Below, piece after piece: positions 56,102-64,000 of a DNA stretch of 64,000 nucleotides. Position 1 is the stretch's first letter, and every line of letters begins with the position of its first letter. The notes under the pieces were generated by a model. The model was not told where the DNA came from, ran no database searches, and saw only the letters and a program-made list of their open reading frames with translations. This DNA comes from Paracholeplasma vituli (GTDB lineage: Bacteria > Bacillota_I > Bacilli_A > Acholeplasmatales > UBA5453). Both the position numbers and the translations under genes were made by a program. The stretch is from positions 1-64,000 of the forward strand of contig NZ_JAOEGN010000001.1 in the NCBI RefSeq assembly GCF_025446935.1, read 5' to 3'.

Positions 56102-57400
56102 ATGAACAAGATCCACGAAAATATCAAAAGGCTTAGAACTGAGCATAACTTAACTCAAGAAGAGGTTGCTGAAAAACTATATGTAACGCGTCAGTGTATC
56201 TCAAGATGGGAACAAGGTATCACTGTACCAGATTTAGAAAGTATGGAAAAATTAGCGAAAGTATTTGAGGTATCAATCAACGATATCTTTGAAGAAAACG
56301 CAGTTAAGGAACTCGCGATTGATAACGCTAAAGCAAACCAAATATTCAAAAAATTAATCATCGCTTTAACCAGTGTCACATTCATTGGTTTACTTACTTT
56401 AGGTATTCTTGTATTTCTAAGACCCACAAGCTCAAATGCTTCACAGTTAGATATGACACCAAGATTCATAAACGCGAAAATTGAGACTAGGGATTTAACA
56501 GAAAATACAATCACCGTTAAAGCATCTAATATAAGTACTAATGAAGACCCAATAGAGGTAACACTCGACTTTGGTCCAATTCAAAATAAGGTTTACCAAT
56601 ATGATGGTAGAAAGATCGATTCATCGAAGCTTTCTACAGGGGATATTGTGATTATTGAATACGCTGTAGAACTCAGTTCAAAATGGATTACAAAAGTTAT
56701 TTTAGTAGATGATAAAGTTGAACGTGACTTTTTAGGTGTTATCGTCGTCACCAATGGAAAGACGTATCAAAGTTACGATGATATCATTGAAAACAGAAAT
56801 GATAAAGGTATAATCTTCCATTTAAATCATGCTACATCAAACACCTTAGGATCTTCATCAAATACTATTAATAACCGTTTTGCTTCTGAGTTTTCTTATG
56901 AACTGTATGGTGATCAAGTCATTTATACCCATACAGACATGCAGTTCACTGTGTTTTATAATCAAGATTTATTAATCCATCCGATCAAAATTGGCATCGT
57001 ATATGACGATGGTATTGAATATGTGACAAAAACCTATAACAAATATGAGTATAGTGGCGAGATTGATTACGAAAATGAAAATGCCCCACTCCTATATCAT
57101 TCACATGAATTTACTTATACTCTTTACTTTGAAGAAGTGAGTTCCATAACTGAAATCGATGTTTTTGAATACGATCAAAACCATCAATTGATTGAATCCA
57201 CTAACATCAATAACATTCTCAATATGAATAACTTCAACATCAATCCTGACGCGATTTATAGCTTTGTAAAAGTGAAATCCATTAGCATCCTTGGTAATCC
57301 TGTATTTAATGTCTATGAACTTTTAGCTGGTGAGTCTGTTGAACTCAACATCGCTGATGAGTTTGGTTTAATCCGTTCTGAAAAGTTCTATTATAACTAA
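56102..57400 (+). CDS. Membrane-bound XRE-type HTH protein with extracytoplasmic domain
   Basis: A 432-residue protein in three parts: a clear XRE helix-turn-helix at 4-65 (LTQEEVAEKLYVTRQCISRWEQG), one membrane helix at about 85-107, and about 320 residues outside the cell. The outer part is beta-rich with many charged and polar residues and has no recognised family. The layout suggests a one-component sensor that passes an outside signal to DNA at the membrane. No related gene is adjacent, so its target is unknown; its own terminator is at 57431-57470. Start follows GAGGTGATTTC. Confidence 0.8.
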   Translation: MNKIHENIKRLRTEHNLTQEEVAEKLYVTRQCISRWEQGITVPDLESMEKLAKVFEVSINDIFEENAVKELAIDNAKANQIFKKLIIALTSVTFIGLLTLGILVFLRPTSSNASQLDMTPRFINAKIETRDLTENTITVKASNISTNEDPIEVTLDFGPIQNKVYQYDGRKIDSSKLSTGDIVIIEYAVELSSKWITKVILVDDKVERDFLGVIVVTNGKTYQSYDDIIENRNDKGIIFHLNHATSNTLGSSSNTINNRFASEFSYELYGDQVIYTHTDMQFTVFYNQDLLIHPIKIGIVYDDGIEYVTKTYNKYEYSGEIDYENENAPLLYHSHEFTYTLYFEEVSSITEIDVFEYDQNHQLIESTNINNILNMNNFNINPDAIYSFVKVKSISILGNPVFNVYELLAGESVELNIADEFGLIRSEKFYYN

Positions 57401-57430
57401 AAAGGACTCAGCTTTCGCTTCGTCCTTCGA

Positions 57431-57470
57431 TAGGCTGTTCAGTTTCCCCCGATCCTGAATGGCCTTTTTT
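57431..57470 (+). terminator. Terminator of the membrane HTH gene
   Basis: AGGCTGTTCAG / CTGAATGGCCT with one mismatch, 12-base loop, followed by TTTTTT. Confidence 0.7.
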
Positions 57471-57589
57471 ATTGTACTATATTTTGAATTATATTCAATA
57501 GATACGTCACTAAAAGTCATGATTGACACATATAAATAGAGATGTTTTTTCATATTATTCACTTTCTTTTAGTTTTTTTCCTTATAAAA

Positions 57590-57660
57590 CAAAAGTACCT
57601 CAAAATGAGATACTTTGTCTACAGTCTGAAAACGGACTGATATGTCCGTTTTGTTGTTTT
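57590..57660 (+). other. Two hairpins and an orphan terminator in a gene-poor stretch
   Basis: The 367 bases between the HTH gene and the lipoprotein gene (57401-57767) hold no convincing ORF. A hairpin AAAGTAcCTC / GAGaTACTTT is at about 57593-57617, followed by AAAACGGAC / GTCCGTTTT with T-rich tail (57629-57660). The second looks like a terminator but has no gene before it on the plus strand. Either a small RNA or a relic. Confidence 0.45.
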
Positions 57661-57683
57661 AGACTTCATTTTGTTTCTCTATT

Positions 57684-57726
57684 GGTACTGAACTACCCAC
57701 CGCTTAATAGAAATGGGGGCTTCCTA
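57684..57726 (+). mobile_element. Possible IS200/IS605-type right end (TnpB RNA scaffold-like relic)
   Basis: GGTACTGAACTACCCACCGC...AAATGGGGGCTTCC resembles the hairpin ends of IS605-family elements, where the TnpB guide RNA scaffold also lies (pattern AACTACCC ... GGGGGCTTC). No tnpA or tnpB gene is present. Recognised from memory of the pattern only, so this is tentative. Confidence 0.4.
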
Positions 57727-57767
57727 TCCAAATCGGTGTATCCACTATGAAGAGGATTAAATTGGAT

Positions 57768-58484
57768 TTAAGATTTGACTTCCCATTTTGCGTAAAGTGT
57801 TAGTTCGTTTACATCCAAAATGGAACCAAAATCCCACATTTCTTGGTATGAATCATCAATATACCAGCCTTTAAATGTATAACCTTCTCTTACAGGATTA
57901 ATTGGTTCATAAACTAACTGATTTATCGTTTTTGCATCAACCATATAATAACTGCCATTTGGGCTATCTTCAAAGTTATACATGTAGGATATATTGGCTT
58001 CAATAAATACAAAGCTATCTATAATATCTTTATTGAGTGTTTGGTAACCTTCAAGACTGCCTTTTGGGATATAAATCCGAGCCCCATCTTCACCCTGAAA
58101 AAGTTGATTATCCGATTCTACGACCATAAATGGTATCACACTTGAAAAAACCAACGACTTTAGATTGGGCATTCCGCTTAGTGTCGTGTATCCTTGTGTG
58201 TTGTGGGACAAATTTAAGTGTGTAACTGTGTTACTTCTTATAAAGTGATATTGACCCATTTGTGTAAATCCGAGTGCAATCACAGGTTTGCTTTTGAGTG
58301 TTAACGGAACGTAAATGGAACTTTTCTCTTTGCCTTCTTCAGATAGTTCATTAATCATAACCTTCTTCGGGTATACAGTGTATACGAAATCGCCTTCTGT
58401 TATGACCCGTGATCCGATATATTCACATGAAACCATTAGTAAATTTAAAACAATGACGATTAAGATCATAAATAATTTACGCAT
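57768..58484 (-). CDS. Lipoprotein with leucine-rich-like region and one InlB-type repeat
   Basis: A 238-residue lipoprotein (lipobox LMVSC, cysteine 20). Residues about 55-150 look like BspA-type leucine-rich repeats (VTHLNLSHNTQGYTTLSGMPNLKSLVFSS, key residues L.L.......L...PNLKSLVF), and residues about 185-236 are a single InlB B-repeat with GYTFKGWYIDD and the end LYAKW. It shares the repeat type with the giant lipoprotein at 35108-41758. Probably a surface protein. Start follows AGGTGAT. Confidence 0.8.
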   Translation of the reverse strand: MRKLFMILIVIVLNLLMVSCEYIGSRVITEGDFVYTVYPKKVMINELSEEGKEKSSIYVPLTLKSKPVIALGFTQMGQYHFIRSNTVTHLNLSHNTQGYTTLSGMPNLKSLVFSSVIPFMVVESDNQLFQGEDGARIYIPKGSLEGYQTLNKDIIDSFVFIEANISYMYNFEDSPNGSYYMVDAKTINQLVYEPINPVREGYTFKGWYIDDSYQEMWDFGSILDVNELTLYAKWEVKS

Positions 58485-58586
58485 TTAGATCACCTCCATA
58501 AGCGTGCTTCAATAATAAGACGTGTAATTGGATTGTTTTTGTCGGTAAATCATCCAAATATCGATATTTTAATAAAAAAACATTTT

Positions 58587-58790
58587 TTACCAAGTAGATT
58601 TAACTTTCAACCCTTTCTTAATCTGATTAAGTTTTTCATCGTATACGTAGCTATTCTTGCCTAAGATATGTTCTAAGTCTGCTTGATTTATATCTAAATC
58701 ATCGCATAAATCGTACAGGGTTGGGTATTCGTTTCGAAGCTTTGTGTTCAAAATTGAAATGAGTAAAATGGGGTCCATCGTTATGTTCAT
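58587..58790 (-). CDS. DUF4250 family small protein
   Basis: A 67-residue protein whose start MNITMDPILLISILNTKLR and following DLCDDLDIN segment match the DUF4250 family of Firmicutes. The family has a small HTH-like fold by appearance; its role is unknown. ATG follows GAGGT at six bases, and a TATAAT lies about 30 bases further upstream. The T-rich run at 58569-58577 may serve as a weak end; no clear hairpin is seen. Confidence 0.8.
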   Translation of the reverse strand: MNITMDPILLISILNTKLRNEYPTLYDLCDDLDINQADLEHILGKNSYVYDEKLNQIKKGLKVKSTW

Positions 58791-58884
58791 TTGTTTACCT
58801 CACAGTGTTCTAACTATATTATAAAAATATTTGATATAATTCACTAATTTTACGTCAAACTTGATTCGTACTTTTAAATCTCTA

Positions 58885-58935
58885 AAAAAATAGACCTATC
58901 GAATGGATTCATTCTGGATAGGTCTTATTGTTTTA
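58885..58935 (-). terminator. Terminator of the zinc-ribbon membrane protein gene
   Basis: Minus strand AAGACCTATC / GATAGGTCT with an inner GAATG / CATTC helix, followed by ATTTTTTT. It lies directly after the stop codon. Confidence 0.82.
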
Positions 58936-58939
58936 AGAG

Positions 58940-59281
58940 TTATTTAGTTACCACTTTATTCAGTTTCAACTGTTGGTTACACGCTTTACAATGATATTCG
59001 ATTTCGTATTTATAGTAAAAAACGAATCGACCATGTCTAACGATTTCTGTTTGTGATAAGAGTGTCTTTTGAGCAATACTTAATTTTTTACCACATTTAC
59101 AATAAGGTAATTCTGTTCTATTAATATAGGTTGAAATAAAAATTGACAATAGTAGTGTCGTAACGATGATTGGTATTAACCATAAGGTGGACCAATCTTT
59201 TAAAACAAATAAAACAATCAGTGCAATTGTCAAAACGAGGTGTACACCTTGAATTACAAGTACCTTTGGATGAATTCTCAT
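58940..59281 (-). CDS. Small membrane protein with zinc-ribbon-like tail, paralogue
   Basis: A 113-residue protein with two hydrophobic helices (about 9-27 and 31-51) and a cytosolic tail with CKCGKK and CKAC. It shares the LLSQ.E..R.GRFVFYYKYE segment with the protein at 47115-47465, so the two are paralogues about 11.8 kb apart. It has one cysteine fewer between the pairs (C-x-C start in place of C-x2-C). Function unknown. The 154 bases upstream (59282-59435) are AT-rich and show nothing but a likely promoter. Confidence 0.72.
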   Translation of the reverse strand: MRIHPKVLVIQGVHLVLTIALIVLFVLKDWSTLWLIPIIVTTLLLSIFISTYINRTELPYCKCGKKLSIAQKTLLSQTEIVRHGRFVFYYKYEIEYHCKACNQQLKLNKVVTK

Positions 59282-59435
59282 ATAATTACCTCTGTATGGT
59301 GGTTAACCAAAATGATTATACAATACAGTTGAATATTAATCAATATTTTATTTTATTTCAACCTTCCTTCATTTAAGTTGTTCATCTAAATAGAGTTCAT
59401 ATTTTTGTGTTTTCAATTCGTTTCGTTGTTAATAT

Positions 59436-60497
59436 TCACTTAACCAAATGGACCCAATCAGGGTGTACTGAACCAGTTTTCAGCTTTATCATATTGAGTG
59501 TATCATAGATTCGTTTTGAAAGCACTCCGATGTTTTCTGAGATTAGATAATGAGTACCTTTATACTCAATCATGCCAACTGGAGAGATCGTAGCGGCCGT
59601 TCCTGTACCGAACGCTTCTTGGACTGACTTATTCATAAGGTGATGAATCAATTCATCCACAGTCATATCGCGTTCGATAACGGTATAACCCCATTCTCTT
59701 AAAAGGGTAATTACAGAATCTCTTGTGACACCTGCGAGAATGGTTCCATCCAATTTAGGCGTAATAATCTCATTGTTAATGACAAACATCATATTCATCG
59801 CACCGACTTCGGTGATGATATTATGTTCTTTCCCGCCCAACCATAAGACTTGATCGAATCCTTTTTCCTTGGCTTCTTTTTGAGCTAATAACGATATGGA
59901 ATAATTAGCTGCACATTTCACATCCCCAGTACCTCCAAAGAATGATCTTGAGTATATTGGATTAATGCTGATGGAAATGGGTTTAATACCTTTTGGATAA
60001 TAGTGTCCTACTGGCGATAAAATAATAATGAACTGATAGGTCTTACTTGGATGAACACCTAATATTTCATCTTTCGCAATCATAAAGGGTCTAATATACA
60101 AAGAAGTGCCTTCTTGGGTTGGAATCCAGTCCTTATCGATTTTAACTAATGTTGAAATAGCTTTAACAAAGTCATCTTCTGGAATTGTCGGCATCGCCAT
60201 TCTTAAACACGATTTTTGGAATCTTCTCGCATTCTGATAGGGTCTAAATAAAACAACTTCATTCTGATTATTAATATAAGCTTTCAGTCCTTCAAATACG
60301 CTTTGTGCGTAATGAAAAACAGTGGTAGATGGACTCATAGCCATATCATCAAATGGGATTGTTTGAGGGTTTATCCAACCTGCTTGTTCAGTATACTCCA
60401 TGGTAAACATATGGTCTGTGAAGTACTTCCCAAAGCCTAGAATAGTGTGGTCAGGTTTTGATTTCTTTTTTTGTGCTTTCTTTATATTAATGTTCAT
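59436..60497 (-). CDS. ilvE: Branched-chain amino acid aminotransferase
   Basis: Class IV PLP aminotransferase. The 353-residue length and the FHYAQSVFEGLKAY segment (about 60-73), RMAMPTIP and the catalytic-lysine block GDVKCAANYSISLLAQKEA (lysine near 192) are those of the eukaryote-like IlvE branch. It also has the EVGAMNMMF segment (about 221-229) and GTGTAATISPVG. No other branched-chain synthesis genes are near, so it may work in degradation or supply of branched-chain keto acids for lipid synthesis. Start follows AAAGGTGAAAT. Confidence 0.95.
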   Translation of the reverse strand: MNINIKKAQKKKSKPDHTILGFGKYFTDHMFTMEYTEQAGWINPQTIPFDDMAMSPSTTVFHYAQSVFEGLKAYINNQNEVVLFRPYQNARRFQKSCLRMAMPTIPEDDFVKAISTLVKIDKDWIPTQEGTSLYIRPFMIAKDEILGVHPSKTYQFIIILSPVGHYYPKGIKPISISINPIYSRSFFGGTGDVKCAANYSISLLAQKEAKEKGFDQVLWLGGKEHNIITEVGAMNMMFVINNEIITPKLDGTILAGVTRDSVITLLREWGYTVIERDMTVDELIHHLMNKSVQEAFGTGTAATISPVGMIEYKGTHYLISENIGVLSKRIYDTLNMIKLKTGSVHPDWVHLVK

Positions 60498-60656
60498 ATT
60501 TCACCTTTATTTTAAGTTCAATTATAAAGTGAATTGCTAATATTTGTCAAAGTAAATGTTGCGAATTCATGAGTATTTTGAACAAAAGTGAGTAAACTTA
60601 TTAAGGGCGATTAACGGCGCCTTTTTCTTTTATGCTTTTAATTTTATACTGTTGTT

Positions 60657-61876
60657 ATGAACATAGAGCCCATTAAACAAAACTTCAAGTATATCTTAGC
60701 TATCGCTGCCATGACCGGTTCATCTGTTTATGAGAATGAACTTACACGTCCAGCCATCATTGATTACGTCGAGAAGATGATTAAATGCCGTAATCTTAAA
60801 TATGGTTATCTTTTCTTTGAGTGCCCAAATTGTAATAACTACCATCTCCAAGGTCTCTCATGTCATTCACGTTTCTGTCCTTCGTGTAACCAAAGGTACC
60901 GTGATGCCCGTACGCTAGCGATTCAATCTAAATTGCTAGAAGCCAATCACCGTCACTTCGTGTTCTCGATTGCGAAAGAACTTAGAAAGTATTTTTTTCA
61001 CTATCGCGGCTTGTTTGATGTCTTATTCAATACGGTCAATCAAGCCCTCCATAAAACCATTCGTCAATCTAAATTGAAACGGAAACTCAATCTTAAACTC
61101 GGTGTCATTTGTTTCCTTCATACCTATGGCCGTGATATGAAACCTAACCCTCATATCCACGCTTTAATCGCTGAGAAAACACTAGATGACCTTAATCACC
61201 TCAAAAACTTCTTTTACTTCCCTTTTGACCGTCTTCGTATGTTCTATCAATATCTACTGCTTCAGAATATGTCTGCCTATCTTAAAGTTCACGCTCCTAA
61301 AGACGTTTATCGTGAGTTCAATATTCTATGTACATTCTTGAATAACAAGTATAAGAAGGGTTTCTACACCATGGTACTCAGGTATCTAAGTCTTTTAGTT
61401 TATCTTCCGCTAAAGGGGTCTCTGACTATATCGCTAGATACGCTTCTCATCCTGCTATTAGTGAGTCTTGGATTCAAGCCTTAGATTTAGACAATCATAC
61501 CGTCACTTGGTTTTATCATCCTCATGAAGATGACGATATTGAGGATGACTCTTTAAAACAAGGACGTCAAGTCGTGACTGAACACGTCTTTACTTTCATT
61601 CAAAAACTCATCCGTCATATCCCTGACAAAGGGTTTCATCTCATTCGTTATTATGGCTTTTACGCCAATAAATCGACGTCTAAGCTTTCTTTATTTAAGA
61701 AACTACGTCAAAAATCTGCCATTAACTTCGCTAAGGCTAAACTTACGTTCCGTTCTATGATAAAATCTACTTATCATTATGACCCTTTACTTTGTCCTTA
61801 TGGTTTCGTTTTGAAACTCAATTTGGATTATTCTTATCTGCCTTCAAGAAAGTGTGGTTTACTCATAGATGCCTAA
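60657..61876 (+). pseudogene. IS91-type Y2 transposase, frameshifted
   Basis: Residues 1-238 are the first half: the N-terminal zinc-binding region with CPNC ... CHSRFCPSCNQRYRDA, HRHFVFSIAKEL, and the HUH-like motif FLHTYGRDMKPNPHIHALI (His pair in NPHIHAL). The frame is then lost near 61369-61371. The second half continues in another frame from about HGTQVSKSFS through ARYASHPAISESWI, DKGFHLIRYYGFYANK and ends at 61876. Without the one-base deletion the protein would have about 406 residues, as usual for the family. No slippery sequence is seen at the break, so it looks like a decay mutation and not programmed frameshifting. No ribosome site precedes the ATG at 60657. Confidence 0.85.
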
Positions 61877-62195
61877 GTTCTTTAATACCATTCAAATTAA
61901 AATGACGTCTGCTCAAAAACAAAATCTTTACAGAGCTTACTCAGATAACATCGATCAGGATCTCATTATGGGTCCTAAAATGTCTTATATGTCTTTCATT
62001 AATCAACCTAACCTTGAGGTTATGGTCGATATGAAATGTTTGGATTGTCAATTCGCTTTAAGAGTCAATTTCGCTCTTTATGCAGAGTATATGAAATTAG
62101 AAAAGTCTCCTTTTCCTTTAGATACTTGTCCTCACTGTAGAAAGCTTCAATTTGTGCCTTTAGACATTTATAACAAACTCATCGATTCTATATAG
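61869..62195 (+). CDS. Small cysteine-rich accessory protein of the IS91-type element
   Basis: A 108-residue protein whose ATG overlaps the transposase stop (ATGCCTAA), so it would be translated by coupling. It has two cysteine pairs, CLDC (about 57-60) and CPHC (about 87-90), as in a small zinc ribbon, and no recognised family. If the element is dead, this gene may no longer be expressed. The bases 62196-62268 are intergenic, with a weak CCTC/GAGG-TTTTTT hairpin at about 62216-62232. Confidence 0.5.
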   Translation: MPKFFNTIQIKMTSAQKQNLYRAYSDNIDQDLIMGPKMSYMSFINQPNLEVMVDMKCLDCQFALRVNFALYAEYMKLEKSPFPLDTCPHCRKLQFVPLDIYNKLIDSI

Positions 62196-62269
62196 ATAAC
62201 TCAATCCAAGCTTAGCCTCATCGAGGTTTTTTCACTTTAGTAATTTTTTGTCTTATCAATACAATTTCC

Positions 62270-62302
62270 TAATAAAAAACAAAAGTCACTACGGATAGTG
62301 AC
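62270..62302 (-). terminator. Orphan terminator at the element/host junction
   Basis: Minus strand GTCACTA / TAGTGAC with TCCG loop, followed by TTTTGTTTTTT. No minus-strand gene lies before it; the coding fragment of a plus-strand kinase starts at the very next base. It marks a rearrangement junction. Confidence 0.7.
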
Positions 62303-62914
62303 GTGGAAAACGCTCTAGCAAGCGGTTTATTTGAAGATGAGGGAATTGTTCTAATTTCTGGAACTGGGATGGTAGCATACGGTAAAAACAAGTTTAGTGA
62401 AACCCATAAAGCAGGTGGTCTTGGTTATAAAGAGGGCGATCTCGGTAGTGCTTATGATCTTGGATTAAAAGCCATCCAAGCAGCCTCTAGAGCACTCGAT
62501 AATCGATATGATATGACACCTTTTACAAAAGAGGTTATTGAAACATTGAGATTTAATATATCTAATGATGTCATAGACTTTATGGAAGTAAATCGTGAGA
62601 ATAGAACATTCATCGCATCTCTCGCACCTATCGTAACTAAGCACGGAGATTTAGGTGATGAATATGCGAAAGAGATTTGTGATAGCGCTGTCGATGAATT
62701 AGTGTTAGCTGTATGTGCAGTTCAGAGAAGACTACAGTTTGAACATCCCCAACTCGTCATTGTTGGAACACTTGGTAATGATACACATTACTTTAGGAAC
62801 ACACTGTTTTCAAAATTAATGGTTTCAATGCCTGAACTAGAGGTATTCTCACCTAAACTTGAGCCTAATCTCGCAGCTTGTAATTTATCTCTAAATAATT
62901 CGGTATTTTTTTAG
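62303..62914 (+). pseudogene. BadF/BadG/BcrA/BcrD-type kinase (GlcNAc kinase-like), 5' truncated
   Basis: Only the C-terminal two thirds of a sugar kinase of the BadF/BcrA ATPase family is present: it starts in the ENALASGL segment, then GIVLISGTGMVAYG (the second phosphate loop), AGGLGYKEGDLGSAYDLG and VIVGTLGN. The N-terminal lobe with the first phosphate loop (DGGGTKT type) is missing, and a terminator relic stands where it should be. No ribosome site. The kinase cannot be active as it stands. The 98 bases after it (62915-63012) show nothing. Confidence 0.8.
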
Positions 62915-63012
62915 TTCATTAAGCTCGACTTAGCCTTATACATTATTTTGTCTTTTAGAATAAATACAGTTGCATGAATACACCGATGATGGGTATATTC
63001 ACTTAGTTTGAT

Positions 63013-63777
63013 TTATACTAGGTGGTTCGTCTCGATGATATCGATTACATAGAGTATATGAATTGCTTTTGTAAAACCAGTTTGTTGAACTGTATACAAA
63101 TCCAGTTCATTGCCATCTTTATCATAAACTTCAGCAAAATCCAAATTACCATTGGTGATGACACCAATTACACTACCTCTAAGCTGTTTATCAAATGATA
63201 TGAGAGGACTGCCTGAAAACCCTCCAACGGCTAGAGTGTCTATCCACATATAGCTAATATCATCTTGTTCACCAAAGTGGGAAATTATACCTCTTCGTAT
63301 CACAGGGATCGGTGTGCCGTGTTTTAAATCAAATCCATAGGTGCTATTGATTGTGCCTGGATAACCAAAGAAAAGATGTTCTTCACCAACTTCTACAGAG
63401 CCATATCGATAGGAGAGGGCGGTTTCACTCATATAATCATCTGGTAATTTAATGACACAGAGATCAAGTTCGATATTTTGGTGATAAAAGATTTGACCCA
63501 TGAATGTATAAGTTTCGCCCCCGTGGGTGGATATTGAAATGCGTTTCTTTTTAACTCGATTTTTATGAATGACCACATGTGCAGCAGTAATTAAAAATAT
63601 TTTGTTTTTATACTCGAAAATAAAGCCACTGCCTGTAGCATCTTTTAAAATGATTTCCCTACAAGCTTTCATAAAATTACTGTATTGTAGGTTATAAGTG
63701 ATCGGACTGCTTGCGTTATAGATTTGATTCGGATTCTTCACTAACTTTTTGTAAGTTCTTTTGTTATATTCAGTCAT
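63013..63777 (-). CDS. Trypsin-like serine protease, probably cytosolic
   Basis: A 254-residue protein with the chymotrypsin-fold triad: histidine in FLITAAHVVIH (about 71), aspartate in IELDLCVIKLP (about 105) and serine in AVGGFSGSPLISFD (about 191). No signal peptide, membrane helix or PDZ domain is seen, so it differs from HtrA. Residues 1-45 are polar. The N-terminus MTEYNKRTYKKLVKN is basic. Its substrate and role are unknown; similar stand-alone trypsin-like domains occur in defence and stress loci. Start follows GAGGC. Confidence 0.82.
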   Translation of the reverse strand: MTEYNKRTYKKLVKNPNQIYNASSPITYNLQYSNFMKACREIILKDATGSGFIFEYKNKIFLITAAHVVIHKNRVKKKRISISTHGGETYTFMGQIFYHQNIELDLCVIKLPDDYMSETALSYRYGSVEVGEEHLFFGYPGTINSTYGFDLKHGTPIPVIRRGIISHFGEQDDISYMWIDTLAVGGFSGSPLISFDKQLRGSVIGVITNGNLDFAEVYDKDGNELDLYTVQQTGFTKAIHILYVIDIIETNHLV

Positions 63778-63967
63778 AAATAATAGCCTCTAATTAAAAT
63801 CATAACACAATATATACAAGGTTAATAGTCAATATTTAAGTTATCAAGAAAGTAAACGAGCATAAACTTTTATTAATCTATATTTTTATTGTCGAATAAA
63901 TGATATAAAATAACCAAATCAATTGGTTATTCGGGTAAAATATTATAAAATAGAGGTGGTGATTTAT
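63778..63967. other. Divergent AT-rich region
   Basis: 190 bases between the protease gene and the gene leaving the window. It must hold two divergent promoters; no other structure is visible. Confidence 0.4.
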
Positions 63968-64000
63968 ATGAAAGAAGTTTTATTTTTAAGTCCTGAATTT
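63968..64000 (+). CDS. Start of a gene running out of the window
   Basis: ATG at 63968 with GAGGTGGTG upstream; the first 11 codons read MKEVLFLSPEF. A TATAAA at about 63944-63949 lies before it. Too short to identify. Confidence 0.6.
   Translation, partial: MKEVLFLSPEF

Larger units (their letters stand above)
60600..62230 (+). mobile_element. IS91-type insertion element (decayed)
   Basis: Contains an IS91-family transposase broken by a frameshift and a small overlapping accessory gene. The ends are not certain: the left end lies between the ilvE start region (60498) and 60657, and the right end is near 62200-62302, where a truncated host gene begins. No inverted repeats or target duplication are expected for this rolling-circle family, and none was seen. 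Confidence 0.6.

Noticed and set aside
60498-60656. T-box leader or missing 5' part of the kinase upstream of the IS91-type element
   Set aside because: No specifier or T-box sequence before ilvE, and no kinase coding sequence in this stretch.

Overview
The window looks like part of the chromosome of an Acholeplasma-type mollicute. Evidence: low GC; TGA used as an ordinary stop (for example at the end of parB) and TGG as Trp, so the code is standard and not Mycoplasma-like; no cell-wall synthesis genes; many lipoproteins; carotenoid genes; and a small, fermentation-centred metabolism (pflBA, transketolase, one-carbon and purine salvage genes). The genus is inferred from gene content, not from a database match.

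Layout. 1-4.9 kb: the 5' end of a 16S rRNA gene with its promoter, tRNA-Tyr, then mnmG-rsmG-parA-parB-DUF951, a block usually found near the replication origin. 4.9-8.9 kb: transketolase, a small membrane protein, SRP RNA, tadA and tdk. 8.9-14 kb: an isoprenoid island, with operon crtI-crtB-(phytol-kinase-like)-(DUF92) and a divergent tocopherol-cyclase-like gene. 14-19.4 kb: rpmE, a modular lipoprotein with an endonuclease I domain, then Gx transporter, NusG-II domain protein and the flavin transferase ApbE. 19.5-25.6 kb: an unusual Rnf operon (rnfC-D-G-G-E-A, a small four-cysteine membrane protein, and a very short rnfB) placed directly behind glyA. 26-35 kb: pyrR, ppa-yebC, a purine permease under a guanine-type riboswitch, flavodoxin, and fhs-folD-purB. 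35-41.8 kb: one 2216-residue lipoprotein with six InlB-type repeats and many OB-like modules. 42-47 kb: pflB-pflA with two CcpA-box-like sites, a ferredoxin/flavodoxin-NADP reductase and an unknown gene. 47-60.5 kb: accessory genes (PrsW-type protease, VanZ-like, galE, Ldh2-type dehydrogenase, IMPase, DUF2130, membrane HTH protein, small zinc-ribbon membrane proteins, ilvE). 60.6-63 kb: a frameshifted IS91-type element and a truncated BadF-type kinase, followed by an intracellular trypsin-like protease.

The three most interesting systems are these. (1) A 48-codon gene at 53446-53592 encodes an exported-looking peptide ending in DPIFKVGG, which resembles the C-termini of streptococcal SHP pheromones. 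It is divergent from an HTH+TPR regulator of Rgg/PlcR (RRNPP) type, so it is a candidate peptide signalling module in a wall-less bacterium. (2) Homologues of plant VTE5, VTE6 and VTE1 sit with crtB and crtI, which suggests prenyl-alcohol salvage feeding carotenoid or related lipid synthesis. (3) The Rnf operon has a RnfB without ferredoxin domains, two two-domain RnfG proteins, and a NqrM-like small protein that may load iron into the RnfA/RnfE cluster.

Genes from 1 to about 45 kb are nearly all on the minus strand, as expected for one replication arm; from 45 kb the strands are mixed and the content is more accessory. Redox genes fit together: glycolysis and PFL produce acetyl-CoA and formate, the one-carbon genes interconvert formate and serine carbon, and FNR, flavodoxin and Rnf could link NADPH, low-potential electrons and an ion gradient.
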